In this document: positions 48,075 through 58,677 of the stretch, piece after piece
Numbering within the stretch: position 1 is the stretch's first letter
Layout of the letters: the number at the start of each line of letters is the position of its first letter
Source of the DNA: an uncultured Succinivibrionaceae bacterium
GTDB taxonomy: Bacteria > Pseudomonadota > Gammaproteobacteria > Enterobacterales > Succinivibrionaceae
Reading direction: 5' to 3'
DNA: 64,000 bases
NCBI GenBank assembly: GCA_949286015.1
Contig: CASEBB010000003.1
Coordinates: forward strand, 1 to 64,000
Made by a program: the position numbers and the translations under genes
Notes under the pieces: generated by a model
The model's input: only the letters and a program-made list of their open reading frames with translations
The model's database searches: none
Told to the model about the DNA's origin: nothing

Positions 48075-48614
48075 AGCAATCTCTCTTACAAACCAAACCC
48101 AAACGGAGTTCCTGCACCACACCTTACTTTAAGTGGCAACGGGGGCTCTAACCTTAGTGCCTGTCTTTACAGGAAAATATGCACAGCCGCGCTGCAGGCA
48201 TTGATGCCATGCGGCCGCTGCGTGCTAACGCTATGCGGCAAGGCTGCGAACAAGGCCGCACTTACACGCAGAGCCCATAGCAAACTAACAGTCTAATGAA
48301 AGAGTGAGTTTTTCTTAAGCTGCAGCGCTATATTAGTGCAAAGAGGAACAAAATGCACCAGAGAGGGGCTGCGGTTGCAGGTGGGAATGGCGCGATGGTG
48401 CTGACGCTACAGAGGGGACGGTGTGGTGGTTATCGGCGCGGCGGAAGGTAGTGGCCAGCGCTGGTGGTAAGAGAAGTGCTGGCGCGGTGACGGCGGCGGT
48501 GACTACAGCGGTGACTGCACTGTGGCGCTGGCGGTAGCCTCTTCCTCCGCCTGAACTCCCTATAAGTTACAAGGCGGCGTCACGCCGCTTGATCTTGCTT
48601 AGAGTTGAGTTGGC
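48075..48614. other. Gap between ampD and acnB
   Basis: No gene in about 540 bp. The stretch 48370-48540 is rich in GGTGG/GCGGTGAC-type words of low complexity. Confidence 0.5.
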
Positions 48615-49271
48615 TCACGGCTCCTCTCTAAGCGTGCGTAAGCCAATACGCTGGTAGTAAAAGTAAGGGCCTGGGTCAGTCTTGCGCTGTGGTGCCACCT
48701 CCGAGTGCGACGCCACGCGCCACTTACCGTCCGCACCCTTAATGTCAGGGTACGCAGCATAGAGCAGGGGCAGCAACGAATTTAAAGTAGCGTACTGCTC
48801 GTCTGTGTACTCCTGATCGTCTGTTCCCTCAAGCTCAATACCAATGCCAAAGTCGTTGCACTCCTTTTGGCCCTGATAGGAGCTCCGCCCCGCATGCCAC
48901 GCGCGGTCTAAAAAGGACACATACTGTGTGATACGCCCTTGACGGTTGATAAAGAGGTGCGAGGACAGCTCCTGCTGGTAGATGCCCTCAAAGTAAGGGT
49001 GCTCGCGCGGATCTAAGCTCTGGGTAAAGAGCTGATCAACATACGGCCCCCCAAACTGTGCCGGTGGCAGGGAAATGCAATGGATAACAATCAGCGAGAT
49101 CTCGCGCGCCGGTCGCTGATTAAAGTTTTTTGTTGGCACCTGCCGCACGCGAGGCCCTTGCAGCCAGCCTGCTACTAAGCGCAGCGGCCCGCATGGTGCC
49201 TCGGTCATGTTTGCCTGAAGTAATGCAGGCACAGCTGCTCTAGGCACAGAGTCGATACCAGCGTATGGCAT
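48615..49271 (-). CDS. ampD: 1,6-anhydro-N-acetylmuramyl-L-alanine amidase
   Basis: Cytosolic zinc amidase that splits anhydro-muropeptides during peptidoglycan recycling; its loss induces AmpC in enterics. 218 residues (183 in E. coli), with about 20 extra at the N-terminus. Zinc ligands are visible in LIVIHCISLPP and in ASHSEVAPQRKTDPGP; YQQELSSHLFINRQG and AWHAGRSSYQG are family motifs. The ATG at 49271 has AGGAG 6 nt upstream; a second ATG 21 codons in would give the usual length. No signal peptide, as expected. It follows lpxC on the same strand. Confidence 0.95.
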   Translation of the reverse strand: MPYAGIDSVPRAAVPALLQANMTEAPCGPLRLVAGWLQGPRVRQVPTKNFNQRPAREISLIVIHCISLPPAQFGGPYVDQLFTQSLDPREHPYFEGIYQQELSSHLFINRQGRITQYVSFLDRAWHAGRSSYQGQKECNDFGIGIELEGTDDQEYTDEQYATLNSLLPLLYAAYPDIKGADGKWRVASHSEVAPQRKTDPGPYFYYQRIGLRTLREEP

Positions 49272-49613
49272 GGAGGGCTCCTAACTTTACCCAAAAAAAC
49301 AAGAGCACGCGGCACAGGACAACTTTGAGCTAAGCCGAGACAAGCGCGCACAGTCACGGTCACTGCTATGCACTGCACTGCTCTACTCTGCTCTAATCTG
49401 AGCTGAGCTGATTCTACACAGTCCCGCACTTGTTACCGCCAGAAAAAACAAAACCGCTCCCCAGTTTCCTAGGCAGCGGTTTGTAAAAACAACCAAAAGT
49501 TGCGGAGAGCTTGGCTTATCTTAGCTTTGCTTAGCCCTGCTCTGACGCCATAAGGCTTAGAGCATGGGCATGATCAGAAGCGCGCTGTGCTGTGTGCTAC
49601 GCTGCGCTGGCCT
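49272..49613. other. Gap between lpxC and ampD
   Basis: No gene. It contains the lpxC terminator. Confidence 0.5.
49451..49482 (-). terminator. Terminator of lpxC
   Basis: AAACCGCT pairs with AGCGGTTT over 16 nt; on the minus strand it is followed by TGTTTTTTC. It lies about 130 nt after the lpxC stop and 180 nt before ampD, so the two are separate transcripts. Confidence 0.75.
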
Positions 49614-50561
49614 CTAACCTAAGATCAGCTTGTGGCCAAAGCCAGCTTGCTGCTCTGGGCTGTCGAGGAAGTTGATCGCTTGTTGCTCTGCGCTCTCACC
49701 CGCCTCAATAAACTCGTAGTTAGCGCTGTTTTCCAGCACCGCCCGCAACAGCATGTTGTTGAGCTTGTGGCCGGTCTTGTAAGCCTTGAAGCTGCCTAAA
49801 ATGCTGTGGCCGCTCATGTATAAATCACCGACCGCATCCAGCATCTTGTGCTTAACAAACTCGTTAGGATAGCGTAAGCCCTCTGGGTTGATCACGCGGT
49901 AGTCATCTAAGACCACAGCGTTCTTTAACGAACCACCTAAGGCTAAGTTGTGGGCATGCATGTACTCCACATCGCGCATGAAGCAGAAAGTACGTGCACG
50001 CGAGAGCTCCTTGACAAAGCTCTTACCCGAGAAGTCTAAGTAAAAGTGCTGCAGCTGGCGATCCATCGCAGGGTGGTTAAAGTCGATGGTCAGATCGAGA
50101 CTGAAACCATCAGATGGGATCAGCTCCGCCCACTTGTCACCATCCTCAACGCGCACCTTACGCTTGAGGTGTAAGAACTTCTTAGGGCAGTTGAGCTCGG
50201 TAATACCGGTGCTCTCTAAGAGGTAAATAAATGGCTGCGCGCTACCATCCATCACTGGCAGCTCAGGAGCATTGACGTCCACATAGAGGTTGTCGATACC
50301 CATGGCACTTAAAGCAGCGGTTAAGTGCTCTACAGTGGAAATACGCACGCCATCTAAGTTGACCAGCGCCGTGCATAACTGGGTGTCACGCACCGCCTCT
50401 GGCGCACACTTGATGGAAACGGCAGGGTTTAAATCCGTGCGCGTGTAAATGATACCTGTGTTGGCAGGTGCCGGACGAAAGGTTACTTCTACCTTCGAGC
50501 CCGAGTGCAGGCCGATACCAGTAGCAGAAACCGTTTCTTTTATCGTTCTCTGTAAAATCAC
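49614..50561 (-). CDS. lpxC: UDP-3-O-acyl-N-acetylglucosamine deacetylase
   Basis: Committed step of lipid A synthesis; zinc-dependent. 315 residues (305 in E. coli). Zinc ligands appear in [11 protein letters not shown] (first His) and in [13 protein letters not shown] (His and Asp). The N-terminal [18 protein letters not shown] is typical, as is the active-site loop [14 protein letters not shown]. It shows a Gram-negative, lipid-A-making cell. It lies downstream of ftsZ as in E. coli, but 858 bp away. Confidence 0.98.
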   Translation of the reverse strand: MILQRTIKETVSATGIGLHSGSKVEVTFRPAPANTGIIYTRTDLNPAVSIKCAPEAVRDTQLCTALVNLDGVRISTVEHLTAALSAMGIDNLYVDVNAPELPVMDGSAQPFIYLLESTGITELNCPKKFLHLKRKVRVEDGDKWAELIPSDGFSLDLTIDFNHPAMDRQLQHFYLDFSGKSFVKELSRARTFCFMRDVEYMHAHNLALGGSLKNAVVLDDYRVINPEGLRYPNEFVKHKMLDAVGDLYMSGHSILGSFKAYKTGHKLNNMLLRAVLENSANYEFIEAGESAEQQAINFLDSPEQQAGFGHKLILG

Positions 50562-51419
50562 GGAAGCTCTCCTACTACAGACTACAGAACCCGCAAAGTA
50601 CGATTCTTCTCACTTACAATTTTATTACAAAGACTGCAAAAAAGCAGATCTCACGCGAAAAGATCGCAACATTTTCCTCTCCGCTGACAGGGTATTTTGC
50701 CAGCAGGGTGTAGCGGCTCCCGTATCTACAGTCATCAGCTCATTAGCCCCTATCTGTAGCTTGGCTCAAGGGCAAAAGACCACCTTGTATGACAAGTAAG
50801 CCTAAGCTAACTTTCAGCTAATTTTAGGAGTTAGCACGGGATGATCGTAACGGGCACAAGCGCTTACGGGGATTGCGGTAAAGGGGCAGCATATGTGGAG
50901 CAACGACAGGATTACAGGGCGGCAGTTGCTGTTTTCGGCGCTACTTTGAGCTGTCTTTGGAGGTTAGACCGCAGAGAGTAGGTGATGTTCCCCGATCATG
51001 GAGAAAAGCGACAGTAGGTGGTGCTGCGCATGTGAGGCGGGGTGGTGCTTATCCCGAGGGATGCTGCGCAGTTAAGGTGACAGGACACTAACAGGCAATC
51101 TACCTTGAGATGACGCCTTTGTGCGGTTATGGTAGTGGTGGTGGTGGTCAATCTTAAGATGGCTTGTGGCTAAGCGCCTTACCCTGAGTAACCTGCGCTT
51201 CTCACACCTGACCGGCTTCACCTTGATAACGCCCCAGCTTTACCTTGAGGGTAGCGTCCTCCTGCCTACCTGCTAAGCCCGCTTACATGGCCCTCTCTTG
51301 AGCTGCGTGCGCTGGCGATGCCTCGCTGCACTCCACCACAAAAAACAAAGCCAGAGCAAGGTCGCCCCTGCTCTGGCCTTAGATTAGTTTTTGTGATGCT
51401 TTACTAAATGGGGTAGCCG
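50562..51419. other. Gap between ftsZ and lpxC
   Basis: About 860 bp without a supported gene. It holds the ftsZ terminator. Confidence 0.5.
51342..51380 (-). terminator. Terminator of ftsZ
   Basis: On the minus strand GGCCAGAGCA pairs with TGCTCTGGC over a short loop and is followed by TTTGTTTTTTG; 40 nt after the stop. Confidence 0.85.
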
Positions 51420-52778
51420 CTAGACCTTATTACGGAAAATGGCTGGGATCTCGTTCATCTCAGACCACTCGTCGTTGTTGGCCTCGCCATTAATCTGGAC
51501 TTCCTGCTGGCTGTAAGGCATGTTCTGACCCACTGCCTTCTGCTGCATCGCTGGATTTACGCCCATGTTTGCTTGTGGGGTACGCATCCGTGCGTCCATT
51601 GGTTGTGGCTGCGCCTGTGGACGGTTTAAAGCCTGCGGAGCACGTGGCGCTACACCCGCATTAGGGTTGTAGCCCTGTGCCTGCTTAAAGAAATTGTTGT
51701 CAGGAGTTGGCGCATTACGACGTAATTGCGCCGCAGTACGGGCCATTGCCGCTGGGCTCTCAGATTGGGTCTGATCAAAGCCGGAAATACCCGTCACTAA
51801 GATCGTCACCACAATCTGGTCTTCGGCCAGCTGGTCATCAAAGACCACACCGTACTTGCAGTCCGCTTCCTCATCAGCGTAGTTCTGGATCTCTTGGTTG
51901 ATCTGTGCCCACTTGCTGATTGGGAAGTTCTGGTTAACACGGGCATTAACAAGTAAGCCCGTAGCCGACTTGATGTCGACCTGATCGATCAGAGGCGAGT
52001 GAATAGCACGCTGCACAGCGTCTTCCACAAAGTTTGCGCCCTGACCCACACCGTTACCAATAATGGCATGGCCACGGCCACGCATAATGGTCACGATGTC
52101 GCTAAAGTCGAGGTTGATGAAGCCTGGAGCCGTGATCGAATCGGTGATGCCCTTAACGGCATTTAACAGCACGTCATTAGCCTCGTTAAAGGCATTAATG
52201 ATCGAGATGTTGGCGCCTAAGTTCTTTAAGAGCTTGTCGTTGTCGATCACAATCAGCGAGTCTACGTGCTTGGAAAGCTCGGTAATACCCGCCTCGGCGT
52301 TCACACGGTGACGCTTACCCTCAAACTGGAATGGCTTGGTCACCACCGCAATGGTTAAAGCACCAGTCTCTTGGGCAATGTCAGCAATAATTGGAGCGGC
52401 ACCAGTGCCCGTACCACCACCCATACCAGCGGTGATGAAAATGAGCTGCGAGCCCTGTAAGAGCTTCTTGATGTCGTCCTTACTCTCCTCAGCAGCCTTA
52501 CGACCCTTGTTAGGATCGCAACCTGCGCCGAGGCCGTTGGTTAATTTAACGCCGATCTGAACCTTCAATGGTGCAGTCGAGCGATTAAGAGCCTGAGAGT
52601 CGGTGTTCACCGCAATGAACTCCACGCCGCCCAAGCTTTGGTTAATCATATGTTGCAGGGTGTTGCCACCGCCGCCACCTACGCCCAGCACTCTGATAAC
52701 GCAGGCTTTGGCCGAGTGAATCCCTGACTCACTGATGGTAGGGTTGGTGCCCACCTCAACAGAAATGTGCTCGCTCAT
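51420..52778 (-). CDS. ftsZ: Cell division protein FtsZ
   Basis: Tubulin-like GTPase that forms the Z ring. 452 residues (383 in E. coli). The N-terminal GTP site is present (GVGGGGGNTLQHM, tubulin signature GGGTGTGAAP at residues 120-129, T7 loop in NLDFSDIVTIM). A long Pro/Gln/Asn-rich linker (about 335-435) accounts for the extra length and leads to the C-terminal peptide EIPAIFRNKV that binds FtsA and ZipA. GGGAG lies close before the ATG. It is separated from ftsA by 1.07 kb, so it must have its own promoter or a long leader. Confidence 0.98.
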   Translation of the reverse strand: MSEHISVEVGTNPTISESGIHSAKACVIRVLGVGGGGGNTLQHMINQSLGGVEFIAVNTDSQALNRSTAPLKVQIGVKLTNGLGAGCDPNKGRKAAEESKDDIKKLLQGSQLIFITAGMGGGTGTGAAPIIADIAQETGALTIAVVTKPFQFEGKRHRVNAEAGITELSKHVDSLIVIDNDKLLKNLGANISIINAFNEANDVLLNAVKGITDSITAPGFINLDFSDIVTIMRGRGHAIIGNGVGQGANFVEDAVQRAIHSPLIDQVDIKSATGLLVNARVNQNFPISKWAQINQEIQNYADEEADCKYGVVFDDQLAEDQIVVTILVTGISGFDQTQSESPAAMARTAAQLRRNAPTPDNNFFKQAQGYNPNAGVAPRAPQALNRPQAQPQPMDARMRTPQANMGVNPAMQQKAVGQNMPYSQQEVQINGEANNDEWSEMNEIPAIFRNKV

Positions 52779-53844
52779 ACTACTCCCATGATGATGAGAT
52801 CATGCATCACACAAAAACTACAATCTCTAATATTATAACCGTAATCCCTTACAAAAGGCACAAAGCGCGCTAAAAGCGCCTGTCTCTCCCCCTCTGTTAC
52901 GTCTTACCGCTACCTGTCTGTAAGCGCGTACCCCTGCCCCGCTTTTGTTCTGAAAAGCCCGTAAATAAGCCGCAAAACTCCACTATCTTGCACTGTGCTT
53001 TCTCTACTCGTGCCACTTAAAACACCTCAAGGAGCAGGCAGTCCTAGGTTGAAACAAAGCGTGCCTTTATTTACGCCATTGTTGCCGATTTTATCTTTCA
53101 CGCCTCTTACAGCGCCCGCCCCTGTAAGCACTTACATACAAGTGTGGCGATGTCTCTTGCGCCGCAAAAACAGCCCCTTTGCTGACAAACTCCGCTCCAT
53201 TTGTGGCAGCGCACAATGCACGGCTATGAGCGTCCCCTTTGCCCTCACTTTCTGCTTTTGCGTCTGCCTTTGTGCCTATGCACACTTGTATGACAAGTTA
53301 GCACTAATGTGGTGCTCAAATCCTCTCTCTGGTGCACAGTTCTTTGCTCAGCTTACGCCGCAACTTAGCACTCGTTTCTGTATAACAGCGCCCGCCCCTG
53401 CCTGCTACTACCCATAGGGGTATGGGCGCCTTACCGCGTCTTATCTCGAGGTACGACCAAGGGCGTCACCATCTACTCAGATTGGTGGTGGTGGTGGTGG
53501 TGGTGGTTGCTACTCCCTACCAAACACCGCGCTCTGTGTCTGGCACTACCACTATGAGTGCTTCTGCTACTACCCTCAGTAGTACAAGGCACGTTACCGT
53601 GTCTTATCTCGAGGTACAGCCGCGTGCGTCAACAACTAATCGTAGTGGTGGTGGTGGTGATGGTGATGGCTCTTTTGATTGCTGACAGGCTATCCCCTAC
53701 CAGCAAACGCACTCAGTGTTTGGCACTGCCACTACCAGCACTACTGCTACTCGCCTCAAGGGTACAAGGCGCGTTACCACGCCTTATCTCGAGGTAAGAC
53801 CAATGGCGTCACCATATATTCAGATTGGTAGCTGCCCGTGCCCA
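52779..53844. other. Unusually long ftsA-ftsZ gap
   Basis: These genes are normally adjacent. No gene is seen. It holds two copies of ACAGCGCCCGCCCC (53109 and 53385), three tandem hairpin/TTATCTCGAG units, and a (GGT)8 run at 53484-53507. Confidence 0.6.
53425..53796 (+). repeat. Three tandem 163-180-bp units, each with a hairpin and TTATCTCGAGGTA
   Basis: TTATCTCGAGGTA begins at 53441, 53604 and 53784. Each is preceded by a hairpin with a CTTACC or GTTACC loop: GGCGC/GCGTC, AAGGCAC/GTGTCTT and AAGGCG/CGCCTT-type stems. Arms differ between units but stay pairable. Between anchors, words such as TGTTTGGCACT(G/A)CCACTA and a GGT-rich stretch also repeat. Confidence 0.8.
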
Positions 53845-55182
53845 CTAAAACTCTTTAGCCAGCCACGCCTTAATCCACGACAGCGTCTTTGCTACCGTGC
53901 CACTCTGGCTCTTATAGGCATCCACCGCCTCACGACGACGCAGCCTATCCTGCTCCATCGAATAAGCCACTCGTAAAAGGCCAATTGACGTCGCCCACTC
54001 AGGTGAGTCCAGCTTCGCCGCCTCTTCCTCATCCCCCTCGTAGGTCACACCACGTGGCTTGCCAATGTTGACTACCGTCTTGACCTTGTCATCCTTCAGC
54101 GTCGCTTGAATTAAGAGGTCGATACCAACCGTCTTAGCCACGCCACCAGTGATCACAAAGCCCGCACCTAAGGCGAGGCTCTGCCCCGTCTCCTTGTAGT
54201 AGCCCTGCACGCGATTGAGCACCACACGCGTAATGTCCATGAGCTCAAAGCCAATATTCGTGGCCAGCTCCTTGACGCTAATCAAGCATGGGTCAGAATA
54301 ACCCTTTGGAGTCACGCTATAAAACTCAGGGCCATCCTCAAGCAAGCAAGGGTGGGCTAAGCCACAAGTGCGCTTGGCAAACTCTGCCACACGTAAAGGC
54401 AAGTTGAGCTTGGTGGCCACATGCTGGGTAATGGAGTTACCGCTTAGCTTTAAGCCAAAGGTCATGACCAGCTTGCCCTTGTCATAGACCGCAACACTGG
54501 TCGAACCGCCACCGATGTCCACTAAGCACACGCCAATCTCTTTTTGCTCTTGGGAGAGCACGGCATCAGCAGCGGCAATACCGTTGTAAATCACTTCGTC
54601 GATGCTGATATTAGAAGACAGGCGCTCAAAGGCAGCACGCAGGTCGTTCTCCTGATCCTCATTGCAGGTAATGAGGTGAGCATTGACCTTAATGTACGAC
54701 GAGCTCATACCAATAGGATTGGTGACCTCGTTGTCCCTTTTTGTAAAGTAGGCCTGTGGCACCACATGAATTAAGTGCTGCGACTCCGAGAACTTATACA
54801 TGGCCGCATGATCGATGGCTGTATTGCGATCGATCTCGGTAATCTTGCCTGTAGGGACATTGGCCTCACCTGAGTAGTTAATCGACTCAATGTGAATGCC
54901 AGACATGCCAATCACGCATTGTGAAAAGGTCTGCTCCGTCTCGGCCTCATAGGACTCAATGAGGCTGGAGAGCTTGTTACTGAGCTTATCGATATCGCTA
55001 ACGGAGCTGTTGAGCACACCATCCGATGGGCACTCATCAAAGTAAGTGACATTGACCTCGCCGTTGTCATTGACCTCACCAACGATCAGGCGAATCTTGT
55101 TGCTGCCAATGTCCATAGCCACCAGTGGCTCTTGGGCATTAGCATGTTTAGCTCTAGCTTTAGCTCCCTTGTTAAACCACAT
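53845..55182 (-). CDS. ftsA: Cell division protein FtsA
   Basis: Actin-like ATPase that ties FtsZ to the membrane. 445 residues (420 in E. coli). Motifs: phosphate 1 in VAMDIGSNKIRLIVGEV, the 1C domain with CVIGMSGIHI, phosphate 2 in CLVDIGGGSTSVAVY, and the adenosine region FVITGGVAKTVG. The last residues KTLSWIKAWLAKEF form the amphipathic membrane-targeting helix. It follows ftsQ by about 100 bp on the same strand. Confidence 0.97.
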   Translation of the reverse strand: MWFNKGAKARAKHANAQEPLVAMDIGSNKIRLIVGEVNDNGEVNVTYFDECPSDGVLNSSVSDIDKLSNKLSSLIESYEAETEQTFSQCVIGMSGIHIESINYSGEANVPTGKITEIDRNTAIDHAAMYKFSESQHLIHVVPQAYFTKRDNEVTNPIGMSSSYIKVNAHLITCNEDQENDLRAAFERLSSNISIDEVIYNGIAAADAVLSQEQKEIGVCLVDIGGGSTSVAVYDKGKLVMTFGLKLSGNSITQHVATKLNLPLRVAEFAKRTCGLAHPCLLEDGPEFYSVTPKGYSDPCLISVKELATNIGFELMDITRVVLNRVQGYYKETGQSLALGAGFVITGGVAKTVGIDLLIQATLKDDKVKTVVNIGKPRGVTYEGDEEEAAKLDSPEWATSIGLLRVAYSMEQDRLRRREAVDAYKSQSGTVAKTLSWIKAWLAKEF

Positions 55183-55285
55183 ACATGACCTCTAACAAAC
55201 TTGACAAGCAACTCACGCCACCGGCAAAGCTTACGCCAAGTGACGGACGGACAAGTGCCTTGCGCAGTATCACCCTACTGTGCAC

Positions 55286-56119
55286 CTACTGAACTCCTAC
55301 TGGCGGCACGGTAGTTTGTGCGCCACCTGAGGCCTCAGCCTCATCTTGATCGCTGATAGCGCTGCGCTCACCTACAGCAAAGCCATTATCGTAGCGCATA
55401 TCGACATAAGCCACATCACTCAGCGCTAAATGCGTCTCACCAAAGGCCAGCAAAAAGCGCTTTAAGCGAATGAGCGGGAGGTCAGGCGAGCTCTCGCGGC
55501 CGAGAATTACCCACACATCGCCCTTTAAGCGCAATCTATAGCTGCGCGCGGCATCTAAATGCACTTCCTCAACTAAGTAGGGGGTGTTGCGCGTGAGGCT
55601 AATAAACTGGTACGCGTGCTCATAGAGCTCTTTGGCAAGGGAGTCGTGCGGAGCGCTGAGCGTCACAAGCGCGCCCTGAAATTGGCGCATGTCTGGGTAG
55701 AACACCGTGCCAGTACGCGCATCGTACAGGCCGCTCGTTTTCCAGCGCGCTGAGGCAAAGTGCTCCACTAAGGACACCTCAATGGTGTCAGGAAAGCGCT
55801 TATTGACAGAGACCTGCGCTACCCATGGCATCTGCAACAGAGCGTTGTGCAGCGCCGAGAGGTCGAGGGTCACAATGTTCTTGCCACCGACCATTTTACC
55901 CACTTCTTGGGCAATCTCTTCTTGCGTCACGTGCTGGAGTTTGGCGTTAATGGTGACGCGCGCCACGGGAAAGGTGTGGGGATCGGTAAGGAACTTGTAG
56001 GCGGAGTAATAGCCTGCTGTCAGCAAGGCGCAAAAGCACAGAAAAAAGAGCAGGGAAATGAGGAAGCTACCTCTACTTCTCCTTCTGCGTCTTAAGCCTG
56101 GTCGCTTTTGCTTCACCAA
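55286..56119 (-). CDS. ftsQ: Cell division protein FtsQ
   Basis: Divisome membrane protein that joins FtsB/FtsL. 277 residues (276 in E. coli). A short Arg-rich cytosolic start (LRRRRRSRG) precedes one membrane helix (about residues 18-38), then a POTRA domain (FPVARVTINAKLQHVTQEEI, MPWVAQVSVNKRFPDTIEVSL) and the FtsQ domain with DMRYDNGFAV. AGGTGG lies about 7 nt before a TTG (56119); the next codon is GTG, so either could start. ddlB, usually just upstream, is absent. Confidence 0.93.
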   Translation of the reverse strand: MVKQKRPGLRRRRRSRGSFLISLLFFLCFCALLTAGYYSAYKFLTDPHTFPVARVTINAKLQHVTQEEIAQEVGKMVGGKNIVTLDLSALHNALLQMPWVAQVSVNKRFPDTIEVSLVEHFASARWKTSGLYDARTGTVFYPDMRQFQGALVTLSAPHDSLAKELYEHAYQFISLTRNTPYLVEEVHLDAARSYRLRLKGDVWVILGRESSPDLPLIRLKRFLLAFGETHLALSDVAYVDMRYDNGFAVGERSAISDQDEAEASGGAQTTVPPVGVQ

Positions 56120-56618
56120 CTGAACCCACCTAAAGTTACAAGCCCCACCGGCTTACCTTGCCATTGCTGACTTAAGCAGCACCCGAAAATATCTTGGCCG
56201 TCTGCTGTTGCTATCTCCATACCTAAAAAGACGGGGCGAATTGTAGCACAGGGCCGCAAAAGCATGGCAGCGTGCACTTTTCTATGCCGTGCGCAGTAGG
56301 AGAGAAATAAGCGCTTGGCGGTGATGCTAACAGCAGCCGAGGGCAGCTTTAGTTACAGCAGCAGGAGGGGCCGTGACTTACGCCTCGGCGTTAAGGCGCC
56401 TGTTGGCGCCATTATCTTGAGGAGCAGCAGCAGCAGCAGCAGCCACTGCGTACCGCTTGCTTCCTCTTTGCCTTAGAGTAAGCCGTAAGGCTTCCTCTCT
56501 GCGTAATGGCGGTAATGGCCCCTGTTGGCGCCTGTTATCCTTACCCAGAGCCACCGCGCTTCCTTCGCGAGGCTAGCGCTGTGAGGCTTTCCTCTGCGTT
56601 TGTGGCCCCGCTTAGCCG
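56120..56618. other. murC-ftsQ gap (usual site of ddlB)
   Basis: About 500 bp with no ddlB remnant recognisable. It contains GGCGCC-TGTT-GGCGCC followed by ATTATCTTGAGG (56391-56422) and a (AGC)7 run at 56423-56443. Confidence 0.55.
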
Positions 56619-58160
56619 TTAGTCGTCAGCGGCGTGCGTGTCGTTAGACACTCCTGACGCCCCTCCTGACGCCACTCCCTGAGAGGAAGCACGTGAGCGC
56701 AGGTTCTGATCATAAGCGACCTGTGGCCAGCGCGAGCTTAACATGCCCGCTACCTGCACCACGTTACCCGCGCCCTGCGTCAGGACAATATCGCCCTCTT
56801 GGCAGATACTGTCTAACAGCGCTGGTACCTCATTAACCGTCTCCACAAAGTGTGGCTCCATCCGGCCCTGCGAGCGAATCGAGTGGCATAAGTGACGGCC
56901 ATCGACGCCCACAATCTTTTCCTCACCGGCCGCATAGACTTCCACTAAGATCAGCACGTCCACCTGCTGCAGTACTTTGACAAAGTCTTCGTAGAGATCG
57001 CGGGTACGGGTATAGCGGTGTGGCTGGAACACCATAACCAAGCGGCGCTGTGGCCAGCCCTCACGTACCGCCTTAATCGTAGCAAGCACCTCCGATGGAT
57101 GGTGACCATAATCGTCCACAATGCTGACCACGCCATGTGGTGCCTGATAGCGGCCATAACGCTGGAAACGGCGGCCCACACCCTCAAAGTGCTCTAAGGC
57201 ACTTAAGATGTACTGCTCTTCAATGCCCTCTTCTAAGGCCACCGCAATAGCTGCTGTCGCGTTCTTAGCCATGTGCAAACCAGGCAGCGCTAACTTCACA
57301 TGTAAGTCTGGCTTCTTATTGCCATTCTCATCTAAGCGGTTGCGCTTGACCGTAAAAAACGACGCCGCTTGCGTTTGGATGTAGTCGCACACTTGCAAGT
57401 CAGCCTTGTCACTGACACCATAGGTAATGGTCGAGCGACCAATCTGTGGCAGGATGCGCTCAATGGTTGGGTCGTCAATGCAGACCACCGCCACACCATA
57501 GAAAGGCAGGTTGTGTAAGAACTGCACAAAGGTCGCAGTCAGCTGCGCAAAATCATTGTGGTAGGTCTCAAGGTGGTCAGCCTCGATGTTGGTCACCACG
57601 GTCAGCATAGGCTGTAAATGGAGGAAGGAGGCATCAGACTCGTCAGCCTCGGCAATGAGGAAACGGCTGGTGCCTAAGCGGGCATTGGTACCGGCGCTGT
57701 TTAAGAGGCCGCCAATCACAAAAGTTGGGTCTAACGCCGCCTCACCAAAAATCGACGCAATCAGCGAAGTGGTAGTGGTCTTACCATGAGTGCCAGCCAC
57801 AGCGATGCCGTAGCGATAGCGCATCAGCTCGCCTAACATCTCCGCACGCCGCACGACGGGAATGCGCATTTCCATGGCCGTATCCACCTCGGGATTGCCA
57901 CGGTGAATGGCTGAAGATACCACCACGACACTCGCACCGACGACATTTTCGGCGTGGTGACCAATGTAGACGGTGATACCCAGACTACGTAAGCGCTGGA
58001 CGACCTTGCTTTCGGCGATATCGGAGCCGGAGACGGCATAGCCCTCGTTGTGCAGGACTTCGGCAATGCCACACATACCAGCGCCACCGATACCCACAAA
58101 GTGGATGCGCCGTACCTTGTGCATGTGTGGTACTTGAGCAAAATTAAAAAACTTATTCAT
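56619..58160 (-). CDS. murC: UDP-N-acetylmuramate-L-alanine ligase
   Basis: Adds L-alanine to UDP-MurNAc, the first amino acid of the peptidoglycan stem. 513 residues (491 in E. coli). The Rossmann start is [18 protein letters not shown], the Mur ligase P-loop GTHGKTTTT lies at residues 123-131, then [20 protein letters not shown] and [10 protein letters not shown], and the C-terminal [11 protein letters not shown]. The final ~25 residues are a Ser/Gly/Ala-rich tail. No strong ribosome binding site is seen. Between murG and ftsQ as in enterics. Confidence 0.98.
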   Translation of the reverse strand: MNKFFNFAQVPHMHKVRRIHFVGIGGAGMCGIAEVLHNEGYAVSGSDIAESKVVQRLRSLGITVYIGHHAENVVGASVVVVSSAIHRGNPEVDTAMEMRIPVVRRAEMLGELMRYRYGIAVAGTHGKTTTTSLIASIFGEAALDPTFVIGGLLNSAGTNARLGTSRFLIAEADESDASFLHLQPMLTVVTNIEADHLETYHNDFAQLTATFVQFLHNLPFYGVAVVCIDDPTIERILPQIGRSTITYGVSDKADLQVCDYIQTQAASFFTVKRNRLDENGNKKPDLHVKLALPGLHMAKNATAAIAVALEEGIEEQYILSALEHFEGVGRRFQRYGRYQAPHGVVSIVDDYGHHPSEVLATIKAVREGWPQRRLVMVFQPHRYTRTRDLYEDFVKVLQQVDVLILVEVYAAGEEKIVGVDGRHLCHSIRSQGRMEPHFVETVNEVPALLDSICQEGDIVLTQGAGNVVQVAGMLSSRWPQVAYDQNLRSRASSQGVASGGASGVSNDTHAADD

Positions 58161-58677
58161 GAAAAGTCCAGCCCAGCGAGCGCGAAAGAACCACAGGCAC
58201 CATGGAACTCACCACCTCTGTGCTTCACGCGCAGCGCTGCAAAGATGGCAGTGAGGAATGAGGTAAACAGGCAAAAATTCGCGTTTAACCATAAATGCCC
58301 AGCCAAACTTGTGAGCATAACACAAATGGGGCGGGGCGATGAAGAGGCAGGAAAAGAGGCCGCGAGCAAAAGGGCCGGTGGCGGGGAGATGCAGCGGGGA
58401 AATTTAAGTGGCAGGATAACAAGCTGAGCGAGAGTGTTTTGCCCCTATGTGATTGCCTTAAAATCGGCCTTTTATGTGGGATTAAGCCCCTTGATGCAGA
58501 AACCTGATAGAGAGCAGCAAGCGTCGCTACCGCGACGTACCTCTAAGGTAGATTAATGGCAAGAAGCTGTGCTCACAAATGGGGAAAGCTCTCTCAGCTG
58601 AGCCAACTACCCTCAATGGGAGTAACCAGCGGCGCCGCCAGCGCCGCTCTCTCGAGGTAAAGGGCTGTAAGTCCGCG
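58161..58677. other. Gap between murG and murC
   Basis: About 520 bp where these genes normally touch. No gene. It holds family D repeat copy 2 and an AGCGGCGC/GCGCCGCT hairpin followed by CTCTCGAGGTA (58629-58656). Confidence 0.55.
58452..58590 (+). repeat. Dispersed ~140-bp repeat (family D), copy 2
   Basis: Colinear with 39438-39575 over about 140 bp. The shared blocks include AATCGGCCTTTT, TTAAGCCCCTTGA and ACCGCGACGT. Same orientation as copy 1. Divergence suggests an old duplication. Confidence 0.65.

Noticed and set aside
48370-48540. Origin-like low-complexity stretch
   Set aside because: No DnaA box cluster or AT-rich unwinding region.
53441-53796. CRISPR array
   Set aside because: Units are too long (163-180 bp), only three, with no short fixed repeat-spacer pattern and no cas genes.
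56120-56618. Remnant of ddlB
   Set aside because: No frame resembles an ATP-grasp ligase; the gap is repeat DNA.
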